64,000 nucleotides of DNA from Neoalteromonas flava. GTDB taxonomy: Bacteria; Pseudomonadota; Gammaproteobacteria; Enterobacterales; Alteromonadaceae. Shown here one piece after another: positions 7,930 through 17,333 of the stretch. The stretch covers positions 62,001 through 126,000 of the forward strand of contig NZ_PEAX01000008.1 of assembly GCF_002807685.1 (NCBI RefSeq). The letters run 5' to 3'. Position 1 is the first letter of the stretch. The number at the start of each line of letters is the position of its first letter. A program made the translations under genes and the position numbers. The notes under the pieces are model-generated. The model did no database searches. It worked only from the letters and a program-made list of their open reading frames with translations, and had not been told where the DNA came from.

Positions 7930-9468
7930 TTAAGTTGGGTCAGGGAAGCGTGTTCTGATTTGAGTAAACTGTTCTAAATTTTCCAATAATAGGTCAACCA
8001 ACTGGGGGTCAAATCGCTTACCTTTTTCGTGTTTAAAATAGCCGACAATATCATCAAGTGACCATGGTTCTTTATAACAACGGGCGCTACCCAATGCGTC
8101 AAACACATCAGCGATTGCCGAAATGCGCCCAGCAATGTCAATATTTTCACCGCTCAGGCCATTAGGGTATCCACTGCCGTCCCAGCACTCATGATGCTCA
8201 TGGGCGATGGTAGCGCCAAGATGTAAAATTGGATTGTCACTTTTAATCAGCATGTCATGCCCAATCGCGGCGTGGGTTTTCATAATTTCCCATTCTTGCT
8301 CGGTGTGCTTGCCAGGTTTGTTCAAAATGTAGTCAGGTATACCGACTTTGCCTACGTCATGTAATGGTGAGGCAAGCTTGATCATTTCCGCATCATATTC
8401 ACTCATACCATAAAGCTTGGCTAGCATATGGCTTATATGTGCGACACGCTTAACGTGACTGCCGGTTTCCTTAGAGCGCATTTCGACCGCTTCGCCAATC
8501 AAGTATGACAATTCTCGTTGCGATTCTTTGATCGTCTCACGCAAGTTAAGGTTTTCATGCGCAACTGCGATGTTGTGAGCAAAATATTCTAGGAGGTGAT
8601 GTTGCACAGGATCTATAGCATTGTCGCGTGACACATAGAGCAAATTTTCGGTGCCCCTATTGGTCGTAAAATACCCAATAAAATAGCTTTCCTCATGCAT
8701 GCTGCGTTTTTGTTTTATGGCTTCTGCAATTCTGGCCAAAATGGTCGGATTGATATTTTCACTTGCACTGCAGTCGCCTTGGTTATTCGCCAAGACATTA
8801 AGTCCCGCCGTCGGTTCTTGACCGTGTTTATGAGTGACTGCGCAGCAAACAATGTCTTGCGATTCCAGCCCCAGTATCACCGCAATCTGGCGTAAGATGG
8901 TGCTAGCAAACTGCGGTAAGGTGTCACACTCGATAAACTCAGCCGTGGCCGCAATGATACGTTCTAGACCACAGCGATGGCGCTCGATAATTTTGATGTC
9001 GCGGTAGCTACGCAGGGCGGAAAATGTGACCGTTTTTAACCGTAAAGCGGTTAATTCAGTTTTGTTTTTGTAGTCGTTGATGTCGTAATCACGGATGACA
9101 CTTTCTTCTGGTGCCTCACCCGGCTGACCTGTGCGCAACACCAAGCGAATGGTGTGGTTGTTCAGCTGTTCCCGGGTCCACTGGATAAATTCCAGTCCCG
9201 CATTATTGGTCTCCATGACTACGTCGACAATCGCTAACGCGATGTCGTGATTGTCGTCGCTGGATAAAATCTCTCGTGCCTCTTTGGCAGAATAAGCGCT
9301 GATACAGTCAATGCGTCGGCCATCAAACTCGATGTCTGATAAAACCATGCGCGTAATAGTGTGGATTTCAGGCTCATCATCAATGACTAACAACTTCCAT
9401 CGAGCACCTTCAGGAAGCATCGGTTCTTGATATTCATCACTAGCAAAAACGAGTTCGTCGTCCATCAT
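7930..9468 (-). CDS. Response regulator with DUF3369 and HD-GYP c-di-GMP phosphodiesterase domain
   Basis: Two-component output protein that probably hydrolyses cyclic di-GMP. The receiver domain (about residues 25-150) has the acidic pair Asp30-Asp31, phospho-acceptor Asp82, Thr113 and Lys134. A DUF3369 GAF-like middle follows (about 165-315). The HD-GYP domain (about 325-505) is intact, with His370-Asp371 in LHDVGKVGIP and HHECWDGSGYP at 425-435. No histidine kinase adjoins it, so its sensor is elsewhere. The gene begins with two Met codons; AAGAAGG sits better for the second (9465). Its output would lower c-di-GMP and favour motility, fitting the motility genes in the window, but that link is inferred. 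Confidence 0.92.
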   Translation of the reverse strand: MMDDELVFASDEYQEPMLPEGARWKLLVIDDEPEIHTITRMVLSDIEFDGRRIDCISAYSAKEAREILSSDDNHDIALAIVDVVMETNNAGLEFIQWTREQLNNHTIRLVLRTGQPGEAPEESVIRDYDINDYKNKTELTALRLKTVTFSALRSYRDIKIIERHRCGLERIIAATAEFIECDTLPQFASTILRQIAVILGLESQDIVCCAVTHKHGQEPTAGLNVLANNQGDCSASENINPTILARIAEAIKQKRSMHEESYFIGYFTTNRGTENLLYVSRDNAIDPVQHHLLEYFAHNIAVAHENLNLRETIKESQRELSYLIGEAVEMRSKETGSHVKRVAHISHMLAKLYGMSEYDAEMIKLASPLHDVGKVGIPDYILNKPGKHTEQEWEIMKTHAAIGHDMLIKSDNPILHLGATIAHEHHECWDGSGYPNGLSGENIDIAGRISAIADVFDALGSARCYKEPWSLDDIVGYFKHEKGKRFDPQLVDLLLENLEQFTQIRTRFPDPT

Positions 9469-9774
9469 ACCTTCTTACGACTGCTTACGTGATTTAACTA
9501 TAGAATATGGTTACGAAAGCGCGAATATTTTAGCTCAAAACTTGAACGTTACTGGCGAGTCATACGCTATTGAGTTGCGCAAAGTTGAGCCCTCATCTTA
9601 CGATTTTTATCGCTCGCATGTAATTTTCTCAACGAATGTGTTGAAAACTTTGTATAACCGCGCTTTAAGCTAACTTGGGTTTAGAATTAAGTGAGGATAG
9701 GCTGAGGATTTTAGTTGTATTCAGGGGCTTAGATAAATCTTGTCCGCAGCACAGTGTGCTGCGGACAGCTTGTA
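9469..9774. other. 306-base intergenic region with a possible gene remnant
   Basis: Between the HD-GYP gene and glutathione reductase. The plus strand carries an open stretch of about 80 codons ending in TAA near 9672, with protein-like composition (for example FYRSHVIFSTN) but no start codon, possibly a decayed gene end. The gap also holds the 27-base palindrome at 9741-9767. The promoter of the HD-GYP gene should lie here; I could not define it. Confidence 0.45.
9741..9767. terminator. 27-base near-perfect palindrome just past glutathione reductase
   Basis: TGTCCGCAGCACA and its exact reverse complement are separated by one base. The element begins eight bases beyond the gor stop codon. 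The GC-rich stem fits a transcription terminator, but neither side has a T-run, so it may instead be a processing or protein-binding site. Confidence 0.5.
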
Positions 9775-11124
9775 TTAAGTCATTGTCACAAACTCTTCGG
9801 CGCTGGTGGGGTGAATAGCCACACAGGCGTCAAAATCAGCTTTAGTCGCGCCCATTTTCATCGCGACGCCAAAGCCCTGTAAAATTTCGTCCATGGCAAA
9901 ACCAATGCCGTGTAGACCCACGACTTTTTCTTCAGGTCCAGCGCAAATAAGCTTCATCTTGGTTATCTGACGATGCGATGTCACCGCGGTATACATGGCA
10001 GCAAAACTCGATTCATAGACATTGATGTTGTTATCGCCATAGCGTGCGATAGCTTCTGGTTCAGTTAAGCCGATGGTTCCGATGGGCGGATGACTGAACA
10101 CCACAGTAGGTATCAGTTCGTAATCCATGTGTGCATCAGGTTTATTATTAAACAATCGTTCCGACAGCAGACGCCCCGCTTTTACTGCGACTGGGGTTAA
10201 GTCAATTTTGCCAATACAATCACCCACGGCATACACGCCTTCGGCATCAGTATTTTGGTATTTATCGACCAGGATGTGGCCACGAATATCGGTTTTAACA
10301 TCAGTGTTTTCTAGGCCGATTTTGTCGGTAGCTGGACTGCGTCCAATCGCCCAGATCAAGCAATCGGTTTCAATCCGCTCACCATTGGTTAACACCACAC
10401 AAAGAGAGCCGTCATCTTGTTTGACGACTTCTTTAATCACATGGTGCTTATGCAGGCGTGGACCATCCATTTCGATAAGCTCGGTTAAGGTTTCAGTCAA
10501 CATGGGGTCGAAGGATCGCAGCGGCGCATTTTTACGCACCACCAAATGAGTTTCGCTACCTAAACTGTGCATCACTCCGGCTAACTCGACAGCGATATAA
10601 CCGGCTCCGGCCACCACCACCCGTTTGGGCTGTTCTTGCAGCGCAAAGAAACCATCTGAGGTTATGCCGAGTTCAGCACCAGGCACATTGTCGATATTGG
10701 GGCGGCCACCTGTCGCAATGAGGATATGTTTGGCACGATACTGCTCGCCATCAACTTCAACGGTGTGATTATCAACAAAGCGGGCAAAACCCTCGATGCG
10801 GGTGATTTTATTGTTCGCTAGGACACGATCGTAAGAACCATGGATCCGCTCGATATAAGCTTCGCGACTCGCTACCAATTGTTGCCAATTGAATTGATTG
10901 ACGGTCACATCAAAGCCGTAGTCCTTGGCATAGACATTAATAGCTTCAGCGACTTGAGCACCGTACCACATGGCCTTCTTGGGCACACAGCCTACGTTTA
11001 CGCAGGTACCACCAATCTGTTTGGCTTCGATTAAGGCCACGCGCTGACCGTATTTAGCAGCTCGATTAGCAGAGGCAATGCCACCGCTTCCACCACCAAT
11101 ACATATGTAATCAAACTCTTTCAT
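9775..11124 (-). CDS. gor: Glutathione reductase (NADPH)
   Basis: Cytoplasmic flavoprotein that keeps glutathione reduced using NADPH. The 449 residues match the family length. The FAD-binding [13 protein letters not shown] is at 10-22, the redox-active disulfide is [13 protein letters not shown] (Cys41, Cys46), the NADPH-binding fold starts with [15 protein letters not shown], the second FAD motif is VYAVGDC, and the C-terminus has the catalytic HPTSAEE. AGGAGCGAC lies directly upstream of the ATG. It is a single-gene unit with a palindrome after its stop. Dihydrolipoamide and mercuric reductases share the fold, but the C-terminal motif and short N-terminus favour glutathione reductase. Confidence 0.95.
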   Translation of the reverse strand: MKEFDYICIGGGSGGIASANRAAKYGQRVALIEAKQIGGTCVNVGCVPKKAMWYGAQVAEAINVYAKDYGFDVTVNQFNWQQLVASREAYIERIHGSYDRVLANNKITRIEGFARFVDNHTVEVDGEQYRAKHILIATGGRPNIDNVPGAELGITSDGFFALQEQPKRVVVAGAGYIAVELAGVMHSLGSETHLVVRKNAPLRSFDPMLTETLTELIEMDGPRLHKHHVIKEVVKQDDGSLCVVLTNGERIETDCLIWAIGRSPATDKIGLENTDVKTDIRGHILVDKYQNTDAEGVYAVGDCIGKIDLTPVAVKAGRLLSERLFNNKPDAHMDYELIPTVVFSHPPIGTIGLTEPEAIARYGDNNINVYESSFAAMYTAVTSHRQITKMKLICAGPEEKVVGLHGIGFAMDEILQGFGVAMKMGATKADFDACVAIHPTSAEEFVTMT

Positions 11125-11345
11125 GTCGCTCCTAAAGATAAACTTTGCATGCTGATACAGATAGCTTTACACAGAAAATTCTTTCAAACAAAAAAGTTTG
11201 TCGGCATTTGGGTATAGGGTTGCGCTGATTTATTCTTGCGTTCTTGAGCTATCCTTTAGCCGTCCTTGCTATTGAGAGGCTGTTACTGGATCCGACCAGC
11301 GTTTACTAACCAATTAACTGACTTAACCCGAGGCCAATATCTGTC

Positions 11346-12734
11346 TTATTGCGGTTCGCTGGGATCGGACGGCTCCCTTTCAGCATTGCTGGCAAGCGAT
11401 TCTTGTGGGTTATTTTGAGGACTAGTTTTCGTACTGCCATTTTCGCAATTCTCTGTCGCTTCCTGCGTTTTTTCTTCATCAACAATATCAATCGACAGTG
11501 CCAAATCCCAACCTGTCTCAATGTGGATTAGCTTGGCAATGCTTGCTTCGGTGAAGACGTGTCCTTGAGGCAACAACAAAAAGTGCTCCGCGTTATACAA
11601 ATCACTACGTAATATCATACCGGGCAAGAGCTGACGCGTTGTCAGCTGACCTTCATGAGCAGTGGCAAGCAACTTGATGTCCTGTTGAATGAACTGCCTT
11701 AAAATACTTTTGTCGTATTTTACGCCTTGATATTTTTGCATTTCTTTACGGGAATCTTTTGCCGAAAGCTTACGCGGTAAAATACGCCCGGTACGGTAAC
11801 GCCAATAGTCGCGGCAGATAGCAATAATTCGAGCTCCGGTGGGCGGGCTCGGTTTGGCATGCACAGAGTCGAATTGTTTAGCGATTAATTCGATTTCGCT
11901 TTCGAGTGATACCAGTGGTGCGAGGATTAGCTTTGCTTGCTCAACCTGACTGATATAGCGTTGTTGTTGTTGAATATTTAATTCGGCAAAAGGGCGATCA
12001 ATAATATCAGCTGGGATCCCAATGAGACCAATCTCACAAATTAGTCCTGCAAGTCGGATAACAAATTGATCTTTAGTATTTAAACCGAGGGTTGCCGCCA
12101 GCTGCTGGGCTGACTCACTGACTTGCCGGGCAAATCCACCATCGATACTGGGGTGCGAAACGATCAAGTTATATAGTACGCGCTCTAATGCTTGCGAATG
12201 TTGTTGCGTGCTGTTGAGGGCTGCTTTGATTTGGCGGGTACGCAGCTTTACTTTGCTGCTGAGTGTTTGATTAATCGTGGCAAGACGTTCGTTTTGCGCG
12301 CGGGTAAGCGCGAGAAGACGTGCATTTTCATTGCGCAGATGTGAGCGTTCAATACCCTCAGCGATACTTTCTTTTAGTACCTTGTCCTCCCAAGGCTCAA
12401 GCAAATAGCGATGAACTTTATTATCATTGATGGCTTTGAGCATAGCATCTACGTCGGCCCGGCCATTGAGTATAATCCTAAAAGCATTAGGCTGGATCTG
12501 GGCCGCTTGGGCTAGAAATTCAGCGCCATTGGCGCCCGGCATGCGCATGTCAGCAATAATAACATCCACAGATTTCGATGTTAGCAGCTGTAATGCTTTA
12601 GCTGGCGAATCGGTAAGCAAGAGACGTGCGTTTAGCTGCGGTAATACCTTGCGAATAGCCCCTAAGCTATTGGACTCGTTATCTACCGCTAATACCACGG
12701 GTTGTTTAGCGGCTTGTGCCGACTGCGCATTCAC
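11346..12734 (-). CDS. Degenerate receiver plus HD-GYP-like regulator, probably non-catalytic
   Basis: A 462-residue protein with the layout of an RpfG-type response regulator but altered key residues. In the receiver (about 12-130) Asp62 is kept (IIADMRMPG), but the usual Thr/Ser is Asn90 (IILNGRAD) and the conserved Lys before Pro is Glu113 (LLEPWED). A coiled linker (about 130-185) leads to a region with HD-GYP helical order in which the catalytic His-Asp is Cys233-Glu234 (ICEIGLIGIP) and no HHE..GYP motif exists, although GARIIAICRDY matches a conserved HD-GYP helix. The C-terminal 50 residues are acidic and Ser/Pro/Glu-rich. Likely a sensor or scaffold rather than an enzyme. It is a single gene beside gor. 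Confidence 0.8.
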   Translation of the reverse strand: MNAQSAQAAKQPVVLAVDNESNSLGAIRKVLPQLNARLLLTDSPAKALQLLTSKSVDVIIADMRMPGANGAEFLAQAAQIQPNAFRIILNGRADVDAMLKAINDNKVHRYLLEPWEDKVLKESIAEGIERSHLRNENARLLALTRAQNERLATINQTLSSKVKLRTRQIKAALNSTQQHSQALERVLYNLIVSHPSIDGGFARQVSESAQQLAATLGLNTKDQFVIRLAGLICEIGLIGIPADIIDRPFAELNIQQQQRYISQVEQAKLILAPLVSLESEIELIAKQFDSVHAKPSPPTGARIIAICRDYWRYRTGRILPRKLSAKDSRKEMQKYQGVKYDKSILRQFIQQDIKLLATAHEGQLTTRQLLPGMILRSDLYNAEHFLLLPQGHVFTEASIAKLIHIETGWDLALSIDIVDEEKTQEATENCENGSTKTSPQNNPQESLASNAEREPSDPSEPQ

Positions 12735-12930
12735 TACACTTCTCCATTGTCTTAACCTTCAGGATAGTGCGAAATGACAGGGAGTACCAGCCTTTGGAGT
12801 AGCCGGGTATAAGCATGTTGTTGGATACGCGGTGTCGCTTGCTAGCATTGGAACTCAAATTGGACGAATACCGCGGCATTGTTTTTTTCGATAATGTCCT
12901 TACTTATTGAGCATGCAATAGAATTAGAGA

Positions 12931-14973
12931 GTGACCACTTTGAACCCGATCATTGAATCTCAACAACAGCCTTTACCCCATTTTTCGGCAATCCAACCTG
13001 ACCAGATCAAAGCTGCAGTCGAAGCATTGATTGAAGAATCCAAAAAGGTGATTGAAGAGGTGGCAGCACAGACTTCGCCTACCTATGCATCTGTTGTTGA
13101 ACGCCTAGAGGCACAAGATGATCGCTTGAGTCGATTTTGGTCACCTGTTTCGCACATGAATTCTGTAGTGAGTTCTGAGGCGCTGCGACAAGCTCACGAT
13201 AGTTGTTTGCCGCTGTTGTCAGAATACGGAACCTGGGTAGGTCAGCACGCGGGTTTGTATAAGGTTTATGTTGCGCTCAAAAATAGTGAAGAATATGCAA
13301 CGCTCGATCAGGCAGCTCAAACAGCGATTGACAATACTTTGCGCGATTTCAAATTGTCCGGAGTGGCACTGTCAGGGGAAGCTAAGCAACGTTACGCGGA
13401 GATCCAAGCTCGTCTGAGCGAACTTGCCTCGACGTTCAGTAATCATGTTTTAGACGCTACCATGGCCTGGACCAAACTTATTACACGGGAAGAGGAATTG
13501 ACTGGGCTGCCAGAATCTGCTTTGGCGGCGGCAAAGCAAGCCGCAGAGCGCAAGGAGAAGCAAGGTTGGCTGTTCACTTTAGATATCCCGAGTTATCTCC
13601 CGGTAATGATGTATTGCGACAACCGCGAGCTGCGTGAAGAAATGTATCGAGCTTATACCACGCGTGCTTCAGAGCTTGGTCCTAACGCAGGCCAGTTTGA
13701 TAATACAGCGATTATTAATGAAACCTTGAAGCTACGCGAGGAAGCGGCACAGTTGCTAGGTTTTAGTCATTATGCTGAGCGTTCATTGGCAACCAAAATG
13801 GCGGATACGCCTGAGCAGGTGTTGCAGTTTCTGAATGACCTTGCGCGCCGTTCAAAGCCACAAGCGGAGCAAGACTTACACGATATCCGTGAATTCGCGC
13901 AATCAGCCTATGGAGTGAGTGACCTACAAGCGTGGGACCTAACCTACTACAGTGAAAAGTTGAAACAACAGCGCTATGCCATATCTGACGAGCAATTGCG
14001 GCCGTATTTCCCAGAGCACAAAGTGGTCAGCGGTCTGTTTGCGGTAGTGCAAAAGCTCTATGGACTGCGTATAGAACAGCGTGAGAACGTGGATGTCTGG
14101 CATACCGATGTGAAGTTTTACGATATCTTTGACGCTGACGATAATTTACGCGGTAGTTTCTATTTCGATTTATACGCGCGCGAAGGTAAACGTGGCGGTG
14201 CTTGGATGGATGAGTGCCGGGTTAGGCGTAAAACTGATGACGCAATGCAAACGCCAGTGGCCTACTTAACGTGTAACTTCAATGGTCCTGTTGGCAACAA
14301 ACCCGCACTGTTTACTCATGATGAAGTAGTAACACTGTTCCATGAATTCGGTCATGGTATTCACCATATGCTAACTCAGGTTAGCGTCGCTGGCGTTTCT
14401 GGTATTAATGGGGTGCCATGGGATGCTGTAGAGTTGCCTAGTCAGTTCCTCGAAAACTGGTGTTGGCAAGAAGAAGCGCTGGCATTGATTTCTGGGCATT
14501 ATGAAAGCGGCGAGCCATTACCTAAAGAGTTGCTCGATAAAATGCTCGCAGCACGCAATTTCCAAAGCGCGATGCAAATGGTGCGGCAATTAGAGTTTAG
14601 CTTATTCGATATGGCAATACATGCTGCGCCCGCGGCGGATGTCGATGTTCAAGCTATATTAAATACCGTGCGCGATCAGGTAGCGGTGGTTAAGCCACCT
14701 GAGTTTAATCGTTTCCAGCATAGTTTTGGACATATATTTGCCGGTGGTTACGCGGCAGGGTACTACTCTTATAAATGGGCCGAAGTACTGTCATCAGATG
14801 CCTTTAGCCGGTTTGAAGAGGAGGGGATTTTTAATCCACAAACCGGTCGAGATTTCCTGACTAACATTCTGGAAAAAGGCGGGAGTCAACCGCCAATGGA
14901 ATTGTTTACGGCGTTTCGTGGGCGCGAGCCTCAGGTGGATGCACTACTCAGACACAGCGGGATTGCCGCGTGA
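12931..14973 (+). CDS. prlC: Oligopeptidase A (M3 zinc metallopeptidase)
   Basis: Cytoplasmic peptidase that degrades signal peptides and other oligopeptides. Its 680 residues equal the length of the E. coli enzyme. The zinc motif HEFGHGIHH begins at residue 471, and the downstream WDAVELPSQFLEN supplies the third ligand. The start is GTG at 12931 with a weak AGAGA just before it. The stop overlaps the next gene by four bases (GTGA), so the two are co-translated. Confidence 0.95.
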   Translation: MTTLNPIIESQQQPLPHFSAIQPDQIKAAVEALIEESKKVIEEVAAQTSPTYASVVERLEAQDDRLSRFWSPVSHMNSVVSSEALRQAHDSCLPLLSEYGTWVGQHAGLYKVYVALKNSEEYATLDQAAQTAIDNTLRDFKLSGVALSGEAKQRYAEIQARLSELASTFSNHVLDATMAWTKLITREEELTGLPESALAAAKQAAERKEKQGWLFTLDIPSYLPVMMYCDNRELREEMYRAYTTRASELGPNAGQFDNTAIINETLKLREEAAQLLGFSHYAERSLATKMADTPEQVLQFLNDLARRSKPQAEQDLHDIREFAQSAYGVSDLQAWDLTYYSEKLKQQRYAISDEQLRPYFPEHKVVSGLFAVVQKLYGLRIEQRENVDVWHTDVKFYDIFDADDNLRGSFYFDLYAREGKRGGAWMDECRVRRKTDDAMQTPVAYLTCNFNGPVGNKPALFTHDEVVTLFHEFGHGIHHMLTQVSVAGVSGINGVPWDAVELPSQFLENWCWQEEALALISGHYESGEPLPKELLDKMLAARNFQSAMQMVRQLEFSLFDMAIHAAPAADVDVQAILNTVRDQVAVVKPPEFNRFQHSFGHIFAGGYAAGYYSYKWAEVLSSDAFSRFEEEGIFNPQTGRDFLTNILEKGGSQPPMELFTAFRGREPQVDALLRHSGIAA

Positions 14974-15659
14974 GTAGCGAGAAATTTGCCGCCATTTATG
15001 CTCGTGCGGCAAAGCGTAAAGGCGGTGAGCAAGCCCTTGAAAAGTTGCTCGGCGAACCATTAGCGCCAAAAGAATTAGCCCAAGTGGGAGACGACCGCTT
15101 TCTCGCTGAGTTCACTAAAAAGGTATTTCAATCCGGATTTGTTTGGCGCGTGGTGAGACAAAAATGGCCGGATTTCGAGGAACTCTTTTTTGGTTTTGAT
15201 ATTGAGAAAGTCTTGTTGATGCCAGATGAAATGCTAGAGCGCAAAGCGGCTGACCCTCGGATCATTCGCAACTACAACAAGGTTAAAACCATTCGTGACA
15301 ATGCCCTTATGATCGCCGACGTGCGGCAACAACATGGCTCCTTCGCCAAGTTTGTGGCGCAATGGCCAGCGGATGATGTAGTTGGTTTGTGGGACTATCT
15401 AAAAAAGCGTGGCGCACGTTTGGGTGGCAACACCGGACCTTATGCCCTGCGTTTTTTAGGTAAAGACACATTCTTGCTTAGCAAAGATGTTGAGGATTAT
15501 TTTACCCAGCATAAACTTATTGAAGGCTCCGCACGTTCCAAGCGCAGCCTAACGACGATCAATCAGACTTTCCTTGAATGGCAGCAACAAAGTGGCCGTT
15601 CGTTACAAGCCATTAGTCAGGTGGTGGCATTTAGTTGTGGCGATAATCACATCAATTGA
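14970..15659 (+). CDS. Tag-family DNA-3-methyladenine glycosylase-like protein
   Basis: 229-residue protein of the adenine glycosylase (Tag) family, which removes alkylated adenine from DNA. Recognisable parts are FLAEFTKKVFQSGFVWRVV, RNYNKVKTIRDNA and LGGNTGPYALRFLG, matching the helix-hairpin core. The N-terminal zinc-binding Cys region of E. coli Tag is missing, so it belongs to a divergent branch and activity on 3-methyladenine is not assured. The GTG start overlaps the prlC stop. Confidence 0.8.
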   Translation: MSSEKFAAIYARAAKRKGGEQALEKLLGEPLAPKELAQVGDDRFLAEFTKKVFQSGFVWRVVRQKWPDFEELFFGFDIEKVLLMPDEMLERKAADPRIIRNYNKVKTIRDNALMIADVRQQHGSFAKFVAQWPADDVVGLWDYLKKRGARLGGNTGPYALRFLGKDTFLLSKDVEDYFTQHKLIEGSARSKRSLTTINQTFLEWQQQSGRSLQAISQVVAFSCGDNHIN

Positions 15660-15907
15660 GCGATTTCTGGGGTACTTCATTAGCCGTTGAAGTCAGCGTA
15701 ATCGCATGGATACCAGGTTGAATCGGCAACCCTGTGGTTAGTTGCCCTTTACTCTGTAATGCTCTGCGCTTAGTGCCAGAGCATGGTCAATTAAGCTGGA
15801 GTATTCATGATTTCAAGTTCATAAAATCACTTTTATTGCTGTCGTTACCCAGGGCTTTTCGATAGACTTAGGCCATTAAAGTTTCACAGCTTAGTTGAGC
15901 ATTAGAC
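15660..15907. other. Intergenic region upstream of ubiE
   Basis: Contains a hairpin, ATGCTCTG (15759-15766) with CAGAGCAT (15777-15784) around a ten-base loop, which may end the prlC-tag transcript though no T-run follows. The ubiE promoter should lie in 15790-15900. No gene is seen. Confidence 0.4.
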
Positions 15908-16696
15908 ATGACGTCAGAAACCCATTCGGCCCAAACCGACAATCAAGCCCCGGCAAGCGAAACTACCCATTTCGGTTATAAGCAAGTCGCGACTCAGCAA
16001 AAAGCCTCTATGGTGGCTGAGGTTTTTGACTCCGTTGCCGCCAAATACGACTTAATGAATGATTTGATGTCAATGGGGATACACCGCGTTTGGAAACGTT
16101 TCACCATTGATTGTAGCGGTGTGCGAGCTGGCCAACGAGTGCTTGATTTAGCGGGTGGAACTGGCGATCTGGCAGCTAAGTTTTCACGTTTAGTCGGAGC
16201 CAACGGACAAGTTATTTTGGCTGATATTAATCGTGAGATGCTCAAAGTTGGCCGCGACAAACTGCGTAATATGGGCATTGTGGGCAACCTTGATTATGTT
16301 CAGGCCAACGCTGAAGCTTTGCCTTTTCCGGATAATCATTTTGATTTAATTACCATTGCGTTCGGTTTACGTAATGTTACCGATAAAGATAAGGCGTTAG
16401 CGTCGATGTATCGGGTGTTGAAGCCAGGCGGACGATTGTTGGTGCTGGAATTTTCAAAACCGACACAAGATTGGTTAAGTAAAGTGTATGACGCCTATTC
16501 ATTTCACGTATTGCCTAAAATGGGGCAGTTAGTCGCCAATGATGCTGATAGTTACCAGTATCTTGCTGAATCGATCCGCATGCATCCTGACCAAGACACT
16601 TTAAAGGGCATGATGGACGCGGTTGGCTTTGAGCAAACCGAATACTTCAACTTGACCGGTGGAATTGTCGCGCTGCATCGAGGATTCAAGTTCTAA
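15908..16696 (+). CDS. ubiE: Ubiquinone/menaquinone C-methyltransferase UbiE
   Basis: SAM-dependent methyltransferase for the C-methylation of demethylmenaquinone and the 2-polyprenyl benzoquinol precursor of ubiquinone. Visible motifs are [18 protein letters not shown], the SAM-binding [32 protein letters not shown] and the C-terminal [13 protein letters not shown]. The N-terminal 25 residues are a Ser/Thr/Gln-rich extension, giving 262 residues against about 251 in E. coli. It is first of the ubiE-ubiJ-ubiB operon, and its TAA shares a base with the ubiJ ATG. Confidence 0.97.
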   Translation: MTSETHSAQTDNQAPASETTHFGYKQVATQQKASMVAEVFDSVAAKYDLMNDLMSMGIHRVWKRFTIDCSGVRAGQRVLDLAGGTGDLAAKFSRLVGANGQVILADINREMLKVGRDKLRNMGIVGNLDYVQANAEALPFPDNHFDLITIAFGLRNVTDKDKALASMYRVLKPGGRLLVLEFSKPTQDWLSKVYDAYSFHVLPKMGQLVANDADSYQYLAESIRMHPDQDTLKGMMDAVGFEQTEYFNLTGGIVALHRGFKF

Positions 16697-17325
16697 TGCC
16701 GACCGCACAGGTGCTGCACGCAATTGCCGAGGCAGTGGTTAATCCTTTGCTTAAACTGGATCCTGAATCACAGGCACGGATAGATAAATTGCGCGGCAAG
16801 CGCTTAATCATTTGGCTCGACGAGCTGGCGTGGCCAGTTGAGATGGTGTTTGAGCAGACATTATCAATTCACCAAAGCGAGCTAAGTTGGGAGCAAGCTC
16901 AAGCAGCACTCAGTGACGAGCAATGTTTGCTGAAAACCGCATTGAGCGTACTACCTGAATTAAAAGACACGCGGAAGATCACGCAACTGATCCGCGCTAA
17001 CAAACTTGACCTGTGTGGAGATATGCAGATCGCACAGCATGTCAGTCAATTGTTTCTGCAGTTATCGATTGATTGGGAAGAAGTACTTTCGCAGCATATC
17101 GGTGATGTGCCGGCTTATCAGATAATGCGAGGATTAGAGCGCGCCAATCACCAAGCAAAGCAACACGCTAGCCAACTGGGTGAAATCATTAGTACCGCGC
17201 TTATTGATGAGAAACGCCTTGCGGTGCATCGCTTGCAGGTGCTTCATCATGGTGATCAGGTCAGTGATATCCGGGACGCAGTGGCCCGCTTAGAATCCCG
17301 AATTCAACGCTTAGAGTCAAAGTAG
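16696..17325 (+). CDS. ubiJ: Ubiquinone biosynthesis accessory factor UbiJ (SCP2 domain)
   Basis: Lipid-binding accessory protein of the aerobic ubiquinone biosynthesis complex. 209 residues with an N-terminal SCP2-like sterol-carrier fold and a C-terminal helical stretch ending [12 protein letters not shown], which looks like a short coiled coil. Sequence alone is weakly conserved in this family, so placement between ubiE and ubiB is the decisive evidence. The ATG at 16696 uses the last base of the ubiE stop. Confidence 0.93.
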   Translation: MPTAQVLHAIAEAVVNPLLKLDPESQARIDKLRGKRLIIWLDELAWPVEMVFEQTLSIHQSELSWEQAQAALSDEQCLLKTALSVLPELKDTRKITQLIRANKLDLCGDMQIAQHVSQLFLQLSIDWEEVLSQHIGDVPAYQIMRGLERANHQAKQHASQLGEIISTALIDEKRLAVHRLQVLHHGDQVSDIRDAVARLESRIQRLESK

Positions 17326-17333
17326 TAAAGGTT

